NCBI GenBank assembly: GCA_035601575.1
Contig: DATNNZ010000089.1
Coordinates: forward strand, 1 to 20,032
Reading direction: 5' to 3'
Source: DASTDH01 sp035601575
Lineage (GTDB): Bacteria > Verrucomicrobiota > Verrucomicrobiia > Chthoniobacterales > JAFAMB01
DNA length: 20,032 nucleotides
Shown here piece after piece: positions 7,292 to 15,058 of this stretch; positions within the stretch are counted from its first letter, which is position 1, and every line of letters begins with the position of its first letter. The notes beneath the pieces were generated by a model. That model was not told the origin of the DNA. It searched no databases and saw only the letters and a program-made list of their open reading frames with translations. The position numbers and the translations under genes were made by a program.

Positions 7292-10057
7292 ATGATGAGC
7301 AAAAAAATGAGAACTTCGTATTTGAACGATTGGAATGCGGACCTTCTAGACGAGTACCATCAACGTTGGAAAAAAGATCCTGCATCGGTTGATTCGACTT
7401 GGTCGGCGTTTTTCGAGGGTTTTGAACTTGGCCTCGCCCCAACCCGCAACGGTAAGAGGGCTGTAGAAGTTCCCGGTCCGGCGGGGGTGGATGCCCAGCT
7501 CAGGAATCGGATTGATAGCTTGGTCAACAATTATCGAATACTTGGACACACCCAAGCCAAGCTTGATCCGTTGAACGAAGTGCCCCCGGAGCAGCCGGCA
7601 TTGGCCCTCAAAGAGTTCGGTTTGGAAGAAATTTCCCCGGATACGGTCGTTTCGTCCCGCTACTTTCGAGACGCTACCCCGATTCCATTTGGTGAGTTGC
7701 TAAAGAATCTTCGTGCGACTTACTCGGACACCATCGGTATCGAGTTCATGCACATACAGGACCGACCCAAGCGCGAATGGCTCCGTCAGAGAATGGAGGC
7801 GCGGGTAATGGCTCCGTCGCCCGAGGCGACGCGGCAAAAGCAATACCTGCGATGGCTAATGGAAGCCGAAACTTTTGAGCAATTTGTGCACACGAAGTTC
7901 ATTGGCCAGAAGCGGTTCTCTCTGCAGGGCGGAGAAAGTTTGATGGTCGTTTTGGAAACCATCTTGAACGACTGTCCTTCTGTAGGTGTTCAGGAGATCG
8001 TTATGGGTATGACCCACCGCGGACGCCTTACTGTTCTGGCGAATTTTTTGAAGAAGTCGTACGACATAATCTTCAAAGAATTTTCCGAGAACTACGTTCC
8101 CGATTTAGTGGCCGGAGACGGCGATGTAAAATACCACCTTGGCTACGAAAGTGGCCGGAAAATTGGTTCGGCCGCGATTGGTATCCGGCTGGCGGCGAAT
8201 CCTAGCCACTTGGAGATTGTAAACCCCGTCGTGGAAGGTAATGCGCGCGCGCGCCAGCGCATTCTTGGCGATACCGAGGAGAGAAGAAAAGTGTTGCCGC
8301 TTCTGCTCCACGGAGACGCTGCCTTTGCCGGCCAAGGCATCGTGGCGGAGGTGTTAAATCTCTCGCAACTCGCTGGCTATGAGACTGGCGGAACGGTGCA
8401 TGTGATTGTTAACAATCAAATTGGCTTTACGACGCTTCCGGCCGATGCGCGTTCAACGATGTACTGCACGGATGTGGCGAAGATGATCGAGGCACCGATC
8501 TTTCACGTAAATGGCGATGATCCGCTCGCGGTCGCATTTGTCGCACAGACCGCCTTTGAGTTCCGTCAAAAGTATGGATGTGATGTTGTGGTTGATATGT
8601 ACTGTTATCGGCGCTACGGGCACAATGAGACGGATGAACCCAGCTTCACTCAACCGAAGCTTTACAAGACCATCCACAGTCATCCGGCGGTAACGAAAAT
8701 ATTCAAAGAACGAATGCTCCAATCTGGGGTTTTAACCACGGAGGAAGCGGAGGCCTTGGAAAATGAGTTCCGCAACCGATTGGAAAGCGCGTTGACTGAA
8801 GTCAGAAGTTCCGACACAAAGTCGAAAACCGACCTCCAGCGGCGCTTCGAAGAGTCAAGCGCCATTTTCCAACCGCCCTATAGCCACGAAGAACCAGATA
8901 CGCGTGTCTCGGCCAAAGAGATCAATCACATAGTCGATCGCATTAGTCAGGTCCCGGACGGGTTTCGAGTGCAACCGCAGATCAGAAAGATGCTTTTGGA
9001 GCGGAGAAAAAAACAGTATGCCGAAGGCGGTCCGTTCGATTGGTCGTACGCTGAGGCGCTGGCTTTTGGATCCCTGTTGATCGAGGGCACGCCCGTGCGT
9101 CTTTCCGGCCAGGATAGTCGACGTGGTACGTTCAGCCAAAGGCACTCTGTCCTTTACGATGTGGAAACTCGGGAACGCTATATTCCTTTGGCCAATCTAA
9201 GCCCGGACCAGGCTCGATTTTGCGTTTACAACAGTATGTTATCGGAGGCCGCCGTTCTTGGATTTGATTACGGTTATTCGTTGGATTTTCCCGACATGCT
9301 CTGCCTGTGGGAAGCTCAGTTTGGTGATTTCGCGAACGGCGCGCAGGTTATCATCGACCAGTTCATCGCCAGTTCAGAATCGAAATGGCAGCGACCGAGC
9401 GGTATCGTTTTGTTACTGCCTCACGGCTACGAAGGGCAAGGTCCGGAACACTCCAGCGCCCGTCTCGAGCGTTATCTGCAGCTTTGCGCCGAGGAAAATA
9501 TTCAGGTTTGTAACCTGACTACACCCTCGCAGTACTTTCATGTGTTACGTCGGCAAGTGAAGCGTGATTTTCGGAAACCGCTCGTCTTAATGACTCCGAA
9601 ATCATTACTGCGCAGTGAGCGAGCGGTTTCTCGGCTGACAGATTTTACCGACTCCAGCTTCCAACCTATTCTGCCACCGACGCTATTGGGTAACGAAGCG
9701 GAAGTGCAACGTCTAATTTTCAGCAGCGGCAAGGTCTACTATGATTTGTTGGCTTACCTCGAAGCCAATCAGGTGAAGAATGCTGCCTTAGTCAGAATCG
9801 AACAGCTTTATCCTTTGCATCTCGAGACACTCTTTCAGATGATCGAGCCTTTTTCGGCCGCATCGAAATGGATTTGGTGTCAGGAGGAACCGAAAAACAT
9901 GGGCGCTTGGAGTTACGTTTCTCAGTTATACTGCTCTCTCGACCGACTGCCGATTCAGTACGCTGGGCGCCCGGCAGCGGCGAGCCCGGCGGTCGGCTCC
10001 AAGGCGTGGCACGACCACCAGCAGAAGGAACTTGTGCAACAGGCCTTCACCCTCTAG
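7292..10057 (+). CDS. sucA: 2-oxoglutarate dehydrogenase E1 component (SucA)
   Basis: This 921-residue thiamine-diphosphate enzyme decarboxylates 2-oxoglutarate and passes the succinyl group to the lipoyl arm of E2 in the TCA cycle. The N-terminal E2-contact helix is present (YLNDWNADLLDEYHQRWKKD, 9-28). HGDAAFAGQG lies near 340 and the ThDP/Mg region GGTVHVIVNNQIGFTT follows. HNETDEPSFTQP is near 444. The transketolase-like pyrimidine domain has RRGTFSQRH and FGDFANGAQVIIDQF, and HGYEGQGPEHSSAR is near 710. The C-terminal CQEEPKNMGAW motif is also there. Length is normal. ATG 7292 is followed in frame by other ATGs (7295, 7307), and no clear Shine-Dalgarno is visible, so the exact start is uncertain by a few residues. 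It is followed 15 bp later by sucB. Confidence 0.97.
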   Translation: MMSKKMRTSYLNDWNADLLDEYHQRWKKDPASVDSTWSAFFEGFELGLAPTRNGKRAVEVPGPAGVDAQLRNRIDSLVNNYRILGHTQAKLDPLNEVPPEQPALALKEFGLEEISPDTVVSSRYFRDATPIPFGELLKNLRATYSDTIGIEFMHIQDRPKREWLRQRMEARVMAPSPEATRQKQYLRWLMEAETFEQFVHTKFIGQKRFSLQGGESLMVVLETILNDCPSVGVQEIVMGMTHRGRLTVLANFLKKSYDIIFKEFSENYVPDLVAGDGDVKYHLGYESGRKIGSAAIGIRLAANPSHLEIVNPVVEGNARARQRILGDTEERRKVLPLLLHGDAAFAGQGIVAEVLNLSQLAGYETGGTVHVIVNNQIGFTTLPADARSTMYCTDVAKMIEAPIFHVNGDDPLAVAFVAQTAFEFRQKYGCDVVVDMYCYRRYGHNETDEPSFTQPKLYKTIHSHPAVTKIFKERMLQSGVLTTEEAEALENEFRNRLESALTEVRSSDTKSKTDLQRRFEESSAIFQPPYSHEEPDTRVSAKEINHIVDRISQVPDGFRVQPQIRKMLLERRKKQYAEGGPFDWSYAEALAFGSLLIEGTPVRLSGQDSRRGTFSQRHSVLYDVETRERYIPLANLSPDQARFCVYNSMLSEAAVLGFDYGYSLDFPDMLCLWEAQFGDFANGAQVIIDQFIASSESKWQRPSGIVLLLPHGYEGQGPEHSSARLERYLQLCAEENIQVCNLTTPSQYFHVLRRQVKRDFRKPLVLMTPKSLLRSERAVSRLTDFTDSSFQPILPPTLLGNEAEVQRLIFSSGKVYYDLLAYLEANQVKNAALVRIEQLYPLHLETLFQMIEPFSAASKWIWCQEEPKNMGAWSYVSQLYCSLDRLPIQYAGRPAAASPAVGSKAWHDHQQKELVQQAFTL

Positions 10058-10072
10058 CAACGGTATTTTCGC

Positions 10073-11374
10073 ATGGCTATCGAAGTGAAGATTCCCGCAG
10101 TCGGCGAGTCGATTACCTCCGGACTCCTTTCCGCCTGGCTCAAGAAGGATGGTGAGCTGGTCAAGGACGGCGAACCAATTTTGATGCTCGAAACCGACAA
10201 GATCTCGACCGAAATCCCGGCGCCGGGAAGCGGAGTTATCCGGATCCAGGTCGAGGCGGGCCAGGAAGTGAAAATTGGTCAGGTGGTTGCGACCATCGAC
10301 CAAACGGCTAGAGCAGGATCATCTCCTGCGACTCACGGAGAAGCTCCGGGAACCGCCACAAAAACGGAACCCATTCCGGTAAATACTGAGCGGATTGCCC
10401 CATCGCAAGAATCTGGGGACGGCACCAGAACCGAATTGTCGCCGGCCGTAAGGCGCTTGGTAGAGGAAGAAAAAATTCCTCTGGAAAGCGTTCAGGGTAC
10501 CGGGAAACACGGCCAGGTTACCAAAGAAGATATCGTCAACTATCTAGAAAGCCGGAAGCCTGCGGTGGAACAGAAGGGAGGCGCTCCGGCACAACAAGTT
10601 GCTGCGGCTCCGGTCGAGGTCTCGCCGCCGTCGGTTTCGGAACTGCCAAAAGAATTATTCCAACCCAAAAGGGACGAGCGATTCACCCGGCGAAAGATGT
10701 CACCGTTGCGGAAGAAGATTGCGGCGCAGCTGGTTATGGCACAGCAAAACGCAGCGATGCTGACTACCTTCAATGAGGTCGACATGTCCGCGGTGATGCA
10801 GCTTCGATCACGATATCAGGAGAATTTTCAGAAACGGCACGGCATTAAGCTGGGATTCATGTCGTTTTTCGTGAAAGCGGCAGTCGACGCTCTGCAAAGT
10901 GTGGTCGCTATCAATGCGCGATTAGACGGGGAAGACCTCATTGAGAATCATTTCTATGATATAGGCGTTGCAGTTGGCACTGAACGTGGATTGGTGGTGC
11001 CGGTGATTCGAGATGCTGACAAGAAAAGTTTCGCCCAGCTCGAGCAGGATGTAGCCAAATTCGCCGCCAAAGCGCGCGAAGGAAAACTGCAGCTCGATGA
11101 TTTGATGGGCGGTGTCTTCACCATTACCAACGGTGGCATTTATGGATCGCTGCTCAGCACACCGATTCTAAACCCTCCGCAAAGTGGTATCCTTGGGATG
11201 CATAAGATCCAGAATCGACCGGTAGCAATTGGAGAAAAGATTGAGATAAGACCGATGATGTATCTCGCGCTGAGTTATGATCATCGAGTGGTCGATGGCC
11301 AAGAAGCGGTCACTTTTCTAGTCCGGGTAAAAGAGTGTATCGAAGATCCATCGCGCCTGCTATTGCAGGGATGA
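10073..11374 (+). CDS. sucB: Dihydrolipoyllysine succinyltransferase, E2 (SucB)
   Basis: This 433-residue E2 subunit of the 2-oxoglutarate dehydrogenase complex has three domains in order. The lipoyl domain (1-78) has the lipoylated Lys43 in LETDKIST. The peripheral subunit-binding domain (about 123-158, SPAVRRLVEEEKIPLESVQG) binds E3. The catalytic acyltransferase domain (about 205-433) has the active-site motif DHRVVDGQ (His404, Asp408). Pro/Ala/Gly-rich linkers separate the domains. It directly follows sucA (15 bp, no strong Shine-Dalgarno, probably co-transcribed). No E3 (lpd) gene follows; the next gene converges from the other strand with only 3 bp between stop codons, so termination must occur inside the opposing gene. 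Confidence 0.97.
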   Translation: MAIEVKIPAVGESITSGLLSAWLKKDGELVKDGEPILMLETDKISTEIPAPGSGVIRIQVEAGQEVKIGQVVATIDQTARAGSSPATHGEAPGTATKTEPIPVNTERIAPSQESGDGTRTELSPAVRRLVEEEKIPLESVQGTGKHGQVTKEDIVNYLESRKPAVEQKGGAPAQQVAAAPVEVSPPSVSELPKELFQPKRDERFTRRKMSPLRKKIAAQLVMAQQNAAMLTTFNEVDMSAVMQLRSRYQENFQKRHGIKLGFMSFFVKAAVDALQSVVAINARLDGEDLIENHFYDIGVAVGTERGLVVPVIRDADKKSFAQLEQDVAKFAAKAREGKLQLDDLMGGVFTITNGGIYGSLLSTPILNPPQSGILGMHKIQNRPVAIGEKIEIRPMMYLALSYDHRVVDGQEAVTFLVRVKECIEDPSRLLLQG

Positions 11375-11377
11375 TAT

Positions 11378-11671
11378 TTAATTGGCCATAGCGGGTGCAG
11401 GAATATTGGCGGTATCACTGTTCGCCTGCAGAACTTGGTCGCGCCACTGGGCGAGCACCGTCTTGGCCTCCTGGATCGATTCCGGGCCGTTGTATTGAGT
11501 GGCGCAGTAGAGGTTAATCGCCCGCTTATGCACGTTCACTATGGACCCAATGCTGACGCCCGGTATAGTTTTGTTTTCTCCGTTCCCAGTCACCTTTACA
11601 TTGACCACCACCGTAAAGCTCAATGAATTCGGGCGATCGTCGAAGACCTCCGTTACTTGCGGTTGATTCAA
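11378..11671 (-). CDS. C-terminal half of a probable frameshifted secreted protein
   Basis: This frame encodes LNQPQVTEVFDDRPNSLSF and so on for 97 residues, with a C-terminal stretch INLYCATQYNGPESIQEAK that ends in a Trp-containing helix (AQWRDQVLQAN). The only initiator at its beginning is TTG (11671-11669), 2 bp after the stop of the preceding same-strand ORF. The frame stays open back to 11707 with no ATG. It is best read as the continuation of that ORF after a one-base shift: the first ORF has the signal peptide and N-terminal half, this one the C-terminal half. A separate TTG-started gene is the alternative. No enzymatic function can be proposed. Confidence 0.5.
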   Translation of the reverse strand: MNQPQVTEVFDDRPNSLSFTVVVNVKVTGNGENKTIPGVSIGSIVNVHKRAINLYCATQYNGPESIQEAKTVLAQWRDQVLQANSDTANIPAPAMAN

Positions 11672-11673
11672 CT

Positions 11674-11925
11674 TTAGGCCGCCACCTTGGTCTGCACCTT
11701 TAGCAGGTCATCTTGTCTTGCATAAGCGCTAAGCAGATCGTTGAAGGATGCAATGGCTCTCTTAGTCGGTTCCGCCAGTTGTGGGAAACTCTGATCATAG
11801 CGAACAAATCCCGATGGCACGGGAATGACGTAGGTCGTTCCGTCGTATACGATGCTTTCGTCGCCGGCGGCCAAGGTGGACACGACGAGACAGAAAGGAG
11901 TCAGGGCGAACAAATATCGTTTCAT
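11674..11925 (-). CDS. N-terminal half of a probable frameshifted secreted protein
   Basis: An 83-residue ORF starts at ATG 11925 (a TTG at 11940 only adds five residues). It has a signal peptide, MKRYLFALTPFCLVVSTLAAG, with a likely cleavage site after LAA. The mature part reads VYDGTTYVIPVPSGFVRYD and then FNDLLSAYARQDDLLK before the frame runs into a stop. It resembles the start of uncharacterised exported proteins of roughly 200 residues, with a Y-x-x-P-x-P-x-G-F-x-R-x-D N-terminal motif (recalled pattern, not searched). Length is too short for a complete member of such a family, and the next ORF continues one frame over, supporting a broken gene or a sequencing error. Confidence 0.5.
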   Translation of the reverse strand: MKRYLFALTPFCLVVSTLAAGDESIVYDGTTYVIPVPSGFVRYDQSFPQLAEPTKRAIASFNDLLSAYARQDDLLKVQTKVAA

Positions 11926-11959
11926 GTACGGCGCCAGCAAGGCGGGTATTTACAGAGTG

Positions 11960-12202
11960 TTAGCACTTCGGATCTCGAGCTGCAATTCTATGTACCGGTG
12001 AAGTAGACGGGCTCTGAAACCGAGATCGCCTATCATTCCTCCAAAGGCGCTCCACGCGTACGCTCAAATGGGCGGCTAAGCGGATCAATTTCGATTTAAG
12101 GCTTCGTGTTCCTCGCGGTCGAAGAAGAAAACCGATCACAACGCGGAGCATCAGAATCGTTATGGCGGCGACAATCAATCCAGGAATCAGCGAAGTAAAC
12201 AT
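11960..12202 (-). CDS. Small membrane protein, unrecognised
   Basis: An 80-residue ORF from ATG 12202. The first 28 residues (MFTSLIPGLIVAAITILMLR, then VVIGFLL) form one hydrophobic membrane segment. A strongly basic tail follows (RPRGTRSLKSKLIRLAAHL and RLWRNDRRSRF), which by the positive-inside rule would be cytoplasmic. It sits in a gap between the split secreted-protein gene and the NUDIX gene on the same strand. No family is recognised. The last 20 residues look like random sequence, so the gene may be degenerate or not real. Confidence 0.4.
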   Translation of the reverse strand: MFTSLIPGLIVAAITILMLRVVIGFLLRPRGTRSLKSKLIRLAAHLSVRVERLWRNDRRSRFQSPSTSPVHRIAARDPKC

Positions 12203-12278
12203 GTGTCAAAAGCCGATCGGCAATAACAAAAAAAGCAGACAACTGCGAATAGTGAATCGCCAACCGTTAATGTGTCGT

Positions 12279-12905
12279 TCAGTCGAAGAGTGCCGGGCCG
12301 TGAGGATCATTCCAGGCGCGAATGCAAATTGCGATTTGATCTGGAGTGACCCGTCCTATTGACAAGGGAGGGAGTCGGTCCGGATCGAAAAATCCGACTT
12401 CGGAAGTTTCGTTTGAAGTCTGTGCGCTTCCACCCAGCAGCTCGCAAGCGATAAATAGCTTATACACGTGAAAAGGGAACGGCGGTACGTGTCCATGTTT
12501 CGATCGGTCGAAGACGGCGATTAGTCGCGTTGCGCGGGTTACGAACCCGCTTTCTTCTCGAATTTCGCGAACGACCGCCTCGGAAGGCGAATTGTTAACA
12601 TCTGCCCATCCACCAGGCAAGGTCCAGAGACCATCGCTTATCTCTCGGACCAGTAATATTTGGCCGTCCCTCATCACTACCCCGCGAACATCGACCTTCG
12701 GCGTGGCATAACCGGTTTGAGCGGCAAAACTAGCCCGAATCGACGACTTGGTCGCGTCCGACCCATTGGCAAACATTTCGACCGCGATATCTCGCAGGCG
12801 TTCATAACGTTCCCGGTCGTAGACGCTATCGGAGAAATGGAGCCCGGTTTGCGCGATCGCTTGGATCTCTCGTGCCCAACGTATCCAGTCCGGTTCTTCA
12901 TTCAT
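12279..12905 (-). CDS. NUDIX hydrolase with N-terminal helical domain
   Basis: The protein has 208 residues from ATG 12905 (a TTG at 12917 would add four). The N-terminal 65 residues (DWIRWAREIQAIAQTGLHF, then YDRERYERLRDIAVEM) match the small helical domain often fused in front of ADP-ribose/nucleoside-diphosphate-type NUDIX hydrolases. The NUDIX box spans G99-F121 and ends in REIREESGF, the metal-binding helix. The first box glutamate (position 105) is Asn; the three acidic residues of the REUXEE core are intact. The segment PFPFHVYKLFIACEL is the usual substrate-side strand. The family hydrolyses nucleoside diphosphates linked to another moiety; the substrate cannot be read from sequence. 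Confidence 0.88.
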   Translation of the reverse strand: MNEEPDWIRWAREIQAIAQTGLHFSDSVYDRERYERLRDIAVEMFANGSDATKSSIRASFAAQTGYATPKVDVRGVVMRDGQILLVREISDGLWTLPGGWADVNNSPSEAVVREIREESGFVTRATRLIAVFDRSKHGHVPPFPFHVYKLFIACELLGGSAQTSNETSEVGFFDPDRLPPLSIGRVTPDQIAICIRAWNDPHGPALFD

Positions 12906-12957
12906 TCCCTGAGTCAATCACGATCTGGCTATCAGCCAACTGTTTTTGAAATAATCA

Positions 12958-12976
12958 CGCCAAGACGCAAAAGAGT
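12958..12976 (+). repeat. CGCCAAGACGC-type dispersed repeat, left copy
   Basis: CGCCAAGACGCAAAAGAGT lies just upstream of the NUDIX gene. The reverse complement of 13513-13531 reads CGCCAAGACGGAAAAACTC. The two copies are therefore inverted and bracket about 540 bp of non-coding sequence. This unit is of a kind that gives spurious peptides such as THAEPQRR when translated. Confidence 0.55.
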
Positions 12977-13512
12977 TAGCGCAGCGGAGCGGCAACCAAA
13001 GCTGATCAGCGAGACGTGATTAGCAAATTAAACAGCGGTGCTGGCTGGAGGAGATAGGAATCGCGTTCGGCGCTTGGCGCAACTGGTAGCGGCGACTGTC
13101 CGTTTAGGGCGCCTCGTGTTCCCGGCTAAAGCGTAGGAACGAAGCGATGGGTGTGGCGGACATAGAGGTGCAGTCGCCATCGCTCGCCATCACCCTATGG
13201 CACCACTGGTCGGGCGAACGACGCCAAGGCGACTGCGTTTTCGGGCCGGGTGAACGAGTCGCTCCGTTGGGGTCTCTAAGTTCAATGACGCGAGGTGCTT
13301 CGAGGGACAGTCGCCGAAGAATCCGGCCTGCTATCTGGAAAAAACTTTCCCGCCAGCGTTATTCCCGGGGAAGCGGTCTGAGTTTTCCCGCCTGCCTGCC
13401 GGTCTTTTGTATTCACCGTCGACTGATTTTGTTGAAGCGATTCCCACAAAATCGCAATCACCGAGCCGTCGAACGCCATTAACCAAATCTTGGCGCCTTT
13501 GCGGCTCGGCGT

Positions 13513-13531
13513 GAGTTTTTCCGTCTTGGCG
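13513..13531 (-). repeat. CGCCAAGACGC-type dispersed repeat, right copy
   Basis: Inverted partner of the 12958-12976 element. Neighbouring sequence (13486-13512, CTTGGCGCCTTTGCGGCTCG) contains a further diverged CGCAAAGGCGCCAAG unit in the same orientation. Confidence 0.5.
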
Positions 13532-13573
13532 AGAGTTCTGTCCCAAATTTGCCTGTCCGAAAACGGCGAGACA

Positions 13574-15058
13574 ATGAATACAAGGCGGCCGATACTGACC
13601 AACCGAATGAATTCGCAACAGCACTTCTATGAAGCACTCATCGCGAGAGATCGACGGTTCGATGGCGTCTTTTTCGTCGGAATCAAGACGACAGGAATTT
13701 ATTGCCGTCCGGTCTGTCCCTCGCGTCGTCCGCAGCAGCGGCACTGCGAATTTTTTCGTTTGGCCGCGGCGGCCGAGGTCGCCGGTTACCGGCCCTGTTT
13801 GCGTTGCCGTCCTGAGCTAGCTCCGGGCAATGCTCCGATTGATACAGAAGAAAGGGTGGTCGGTGCAGCATTGCGCTATCTCGACCGGATTGAAGAGGCC
13901 GATCAGACGATTCCGGAGTTGGCCAGCACGTTCCATTTTTCCGATCGTCATTTCCGACGCCTGTTAACCAAGCAACTGGGTGTTTCTCCGATTCAACTGA
14001 TGCAGACTCGGCGACTGTTGTTGGCTAAGCAGCTGCTCACCGACACGGATCTCAGCATCAATGACGTTGCTTTGGCTAGCGGCTTCAAGAGCTTGCGCCG
14101 ATTCAATAGTCTGTTCAAAGAGCGCTACCGTCTTTCCCCGACCAGGCTGCGAAACGGTTCAAAGAAAACTCTGCGGTCGGGTTCCGAATGTACATTTCAC
14201 CTTAGTTACCGCCCGCCGCTTAGCTGGGAGACGATGCTGCGATACTTTCGCCGGCGATCTTATCGAGGAGCTGAGCTGGTCGGCGAAAACCATTTCTCCC
14301 GGACGGTCCGGATTGGTGCGTTCAGAGGATGGTTGGTGGTTGAAAACGATCCCCGCGCCCACTCGTTAAAGATCCAAGTTGCACCGGAGTTGCTTCCCTC
14401 CTTGTTGAGCTTGGTGAGCCGGCTGCGACGCTTATTTGATTTAGATGCTTCGCCCGATCGAATCGCAGCGACGCTTGGCCCGCTGGCGGCGAAAAATCCG
14501 GGAATCAGAGTGCCAGGTGCTTTTGATGGCTTCGAGATCGCGTTGCGCGCGGTCCTCGGTCAACAAATCAGTGTGCCAGCGGCGACAACGATTGCCGGTC
14601 GCGTGGTTGAACGATTCGGAGAGAAGATCGAGACGCCTTTCCCGGAACTGAAATTTATGGTGCCGACCGCAGCTCAGATCGCTGCGGTGCCGCTCGGTGA
14701 CCTGCGGAACCTCGGGTTAACTGAGGCACGAGCAGCGACGGTGGCCGCATTAGCTCAAGCTGTCGCCAGTGGGCAAATCAATTTTCTCAATGCGGTATCT
14801 TGGGAGGAGAGCGTCAAGGAACTGACGGAGCTGCCAGGAGTTGGACCCTGGACGGCCAGTTATATAGCCATGCGGGTGCTCGGATGGCCGGACGCGTTTC
14901 CTCACCAAGACTTAGGCCTGCAGAAGGCGCTTTCCGTTAAGAAAGCGTCAGATGCTCTCGCGCTTTCCGAAAAGTGGCGACCTTGGCGAGCGTATGCTGC
15001 CATGCAGTTGTGGAATTCATTGGAGGAACAACATGAAATATCAAACCATCTACGATAG
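13574..15058 (+). CDS. Ada-type sensor / AraC HTH / AlkA glycosylase fusion
   Basis: This 494-residue three-domain protein starts at ATG 13574; ATG 13607 would give 483 residues, and residue numbers here use that second start. Residues 1-72 form the Ada Cys4-zinc methylphosphotriester domain: Cys33, Cys37, Cys64 and Cys67 have exactly the spacing of E. coli Ada Cys38/42/69/72. Cys33, in GIYCRPVC, would be the methyl acceptor. Residues 78-182 are an AraC/XylS double HTH (PELASTFHFSDRHFRRLL; INDVALASGFKSLRRFNSLF). Residues 196-470 are an AlkA DNA-3-methyladenine glycosylase with hairpin LPGVGPW (409-415) and the catalytic Asp435 in FPHQDLGL. The architecture predicts methylation-sensing transcription control plus base excision in one chain. 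Its 3' end overlaps ogt by 26 bp. Confidence 0.93.
   Translation: MNTRRPILTNRMNSQQHFYEALIARDRRFDGVFFVGIKTTGIYCRPVCPSRRPQQRHCEFFRLAAAAEVAGYRPCLRCRPELAPGNAPIDTEERVVGAALRYLDRIEEADQTIPELASTFHFSDRHFRRLLTKQLGVSPIQLMQTRRLLLAKQLLTDTDLSINDVALASGFKSLRRFNSLFKERYRLSPTRLRNGSKKTLRSGSECTFHLSYRPPLSWETMLRYFRRRSYRGAELVGENHFSRTVRIGAFRGWLVVENDPRAHSLKIQVAPELLPSLLSLVSRLRRLFDLDASPDRIAATLGPLAAKNPGIRVPGAFDGFEIALRAVLGQQISVPAATTIAGRVVERFGEKIETPFPELKFMVPTAAQIAAVPLGDLRNLGLTEARAATVAALAQAVASGQINFLNAVSWEESVKELTELPGVGPWTASYIAMRVLGWPDAFPHQDLGLQKALSVKKASDALALSEKWRPWRAYAAMQLWNSLEEQHEISNHLR
15022..15026 (+). promoter_or_regulatory. Shine-Dalgarno site of ogt inside alkA
   Basis: GGAGG lies 6 bp upstream of ATG 15033. It decides the ogt start, because the open frame itself extends back to 14952 inside the upstream gene. 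The resulting 26-bp overlap suggests translational coupling. Confidence 0.7.

Larger units (their letters stand above)
12906..13573. other. Gene-poor spacer with nested inverted repeats
   Basis: About 670 bp without a convincing gene. The open frames on both strands have low-complexity or repeat-derived translations (for example KTHAEPQRRQ, the product of CGCCAAGACGC-type intergenic repeats). Several inverted repeats are nested here: 12958-12976 with 13513-13531; 13091-13101 (GGCGACTGTCC) with 13305-13315; 13170-13178 (GCAGTCGCC) with 13228-13236; and 13143-13150 (AGCGATGG) with 13177-13184. The minus-strand promoter of the NUDIX gene and the plus-strand promoter of the alkA fusion must also lie here, but no strong hexamer pair stood out. 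Confidence 0.6.

Noticed and set aside
13060..13130. tRNA-like segment (GCGCAACTGGTAGCG resembles a D-arm)
   Set aside because: No 7-base anticodon loop flanked by a 5-bp stem, no T-arm consensus and no pairing acceptor stem could be built.
13147..13482. 111-residue + strand ORF in the spacer
   Set aside because: The translation is Arg/Trp/Ser-rich without protein-like pattern, runs through inverted repeats, and lacks a ribosome-binding site.
13282..13744. Minus-strand ORFs of 106 and 137 residues overlapping the alkA fusion start
   Set aside because: They contain KTHAEPQRRQ / LTPSRKGAKIW, typical translations of CGCCAAGACGC intergenic repeats, and overlap a well-supported gene.
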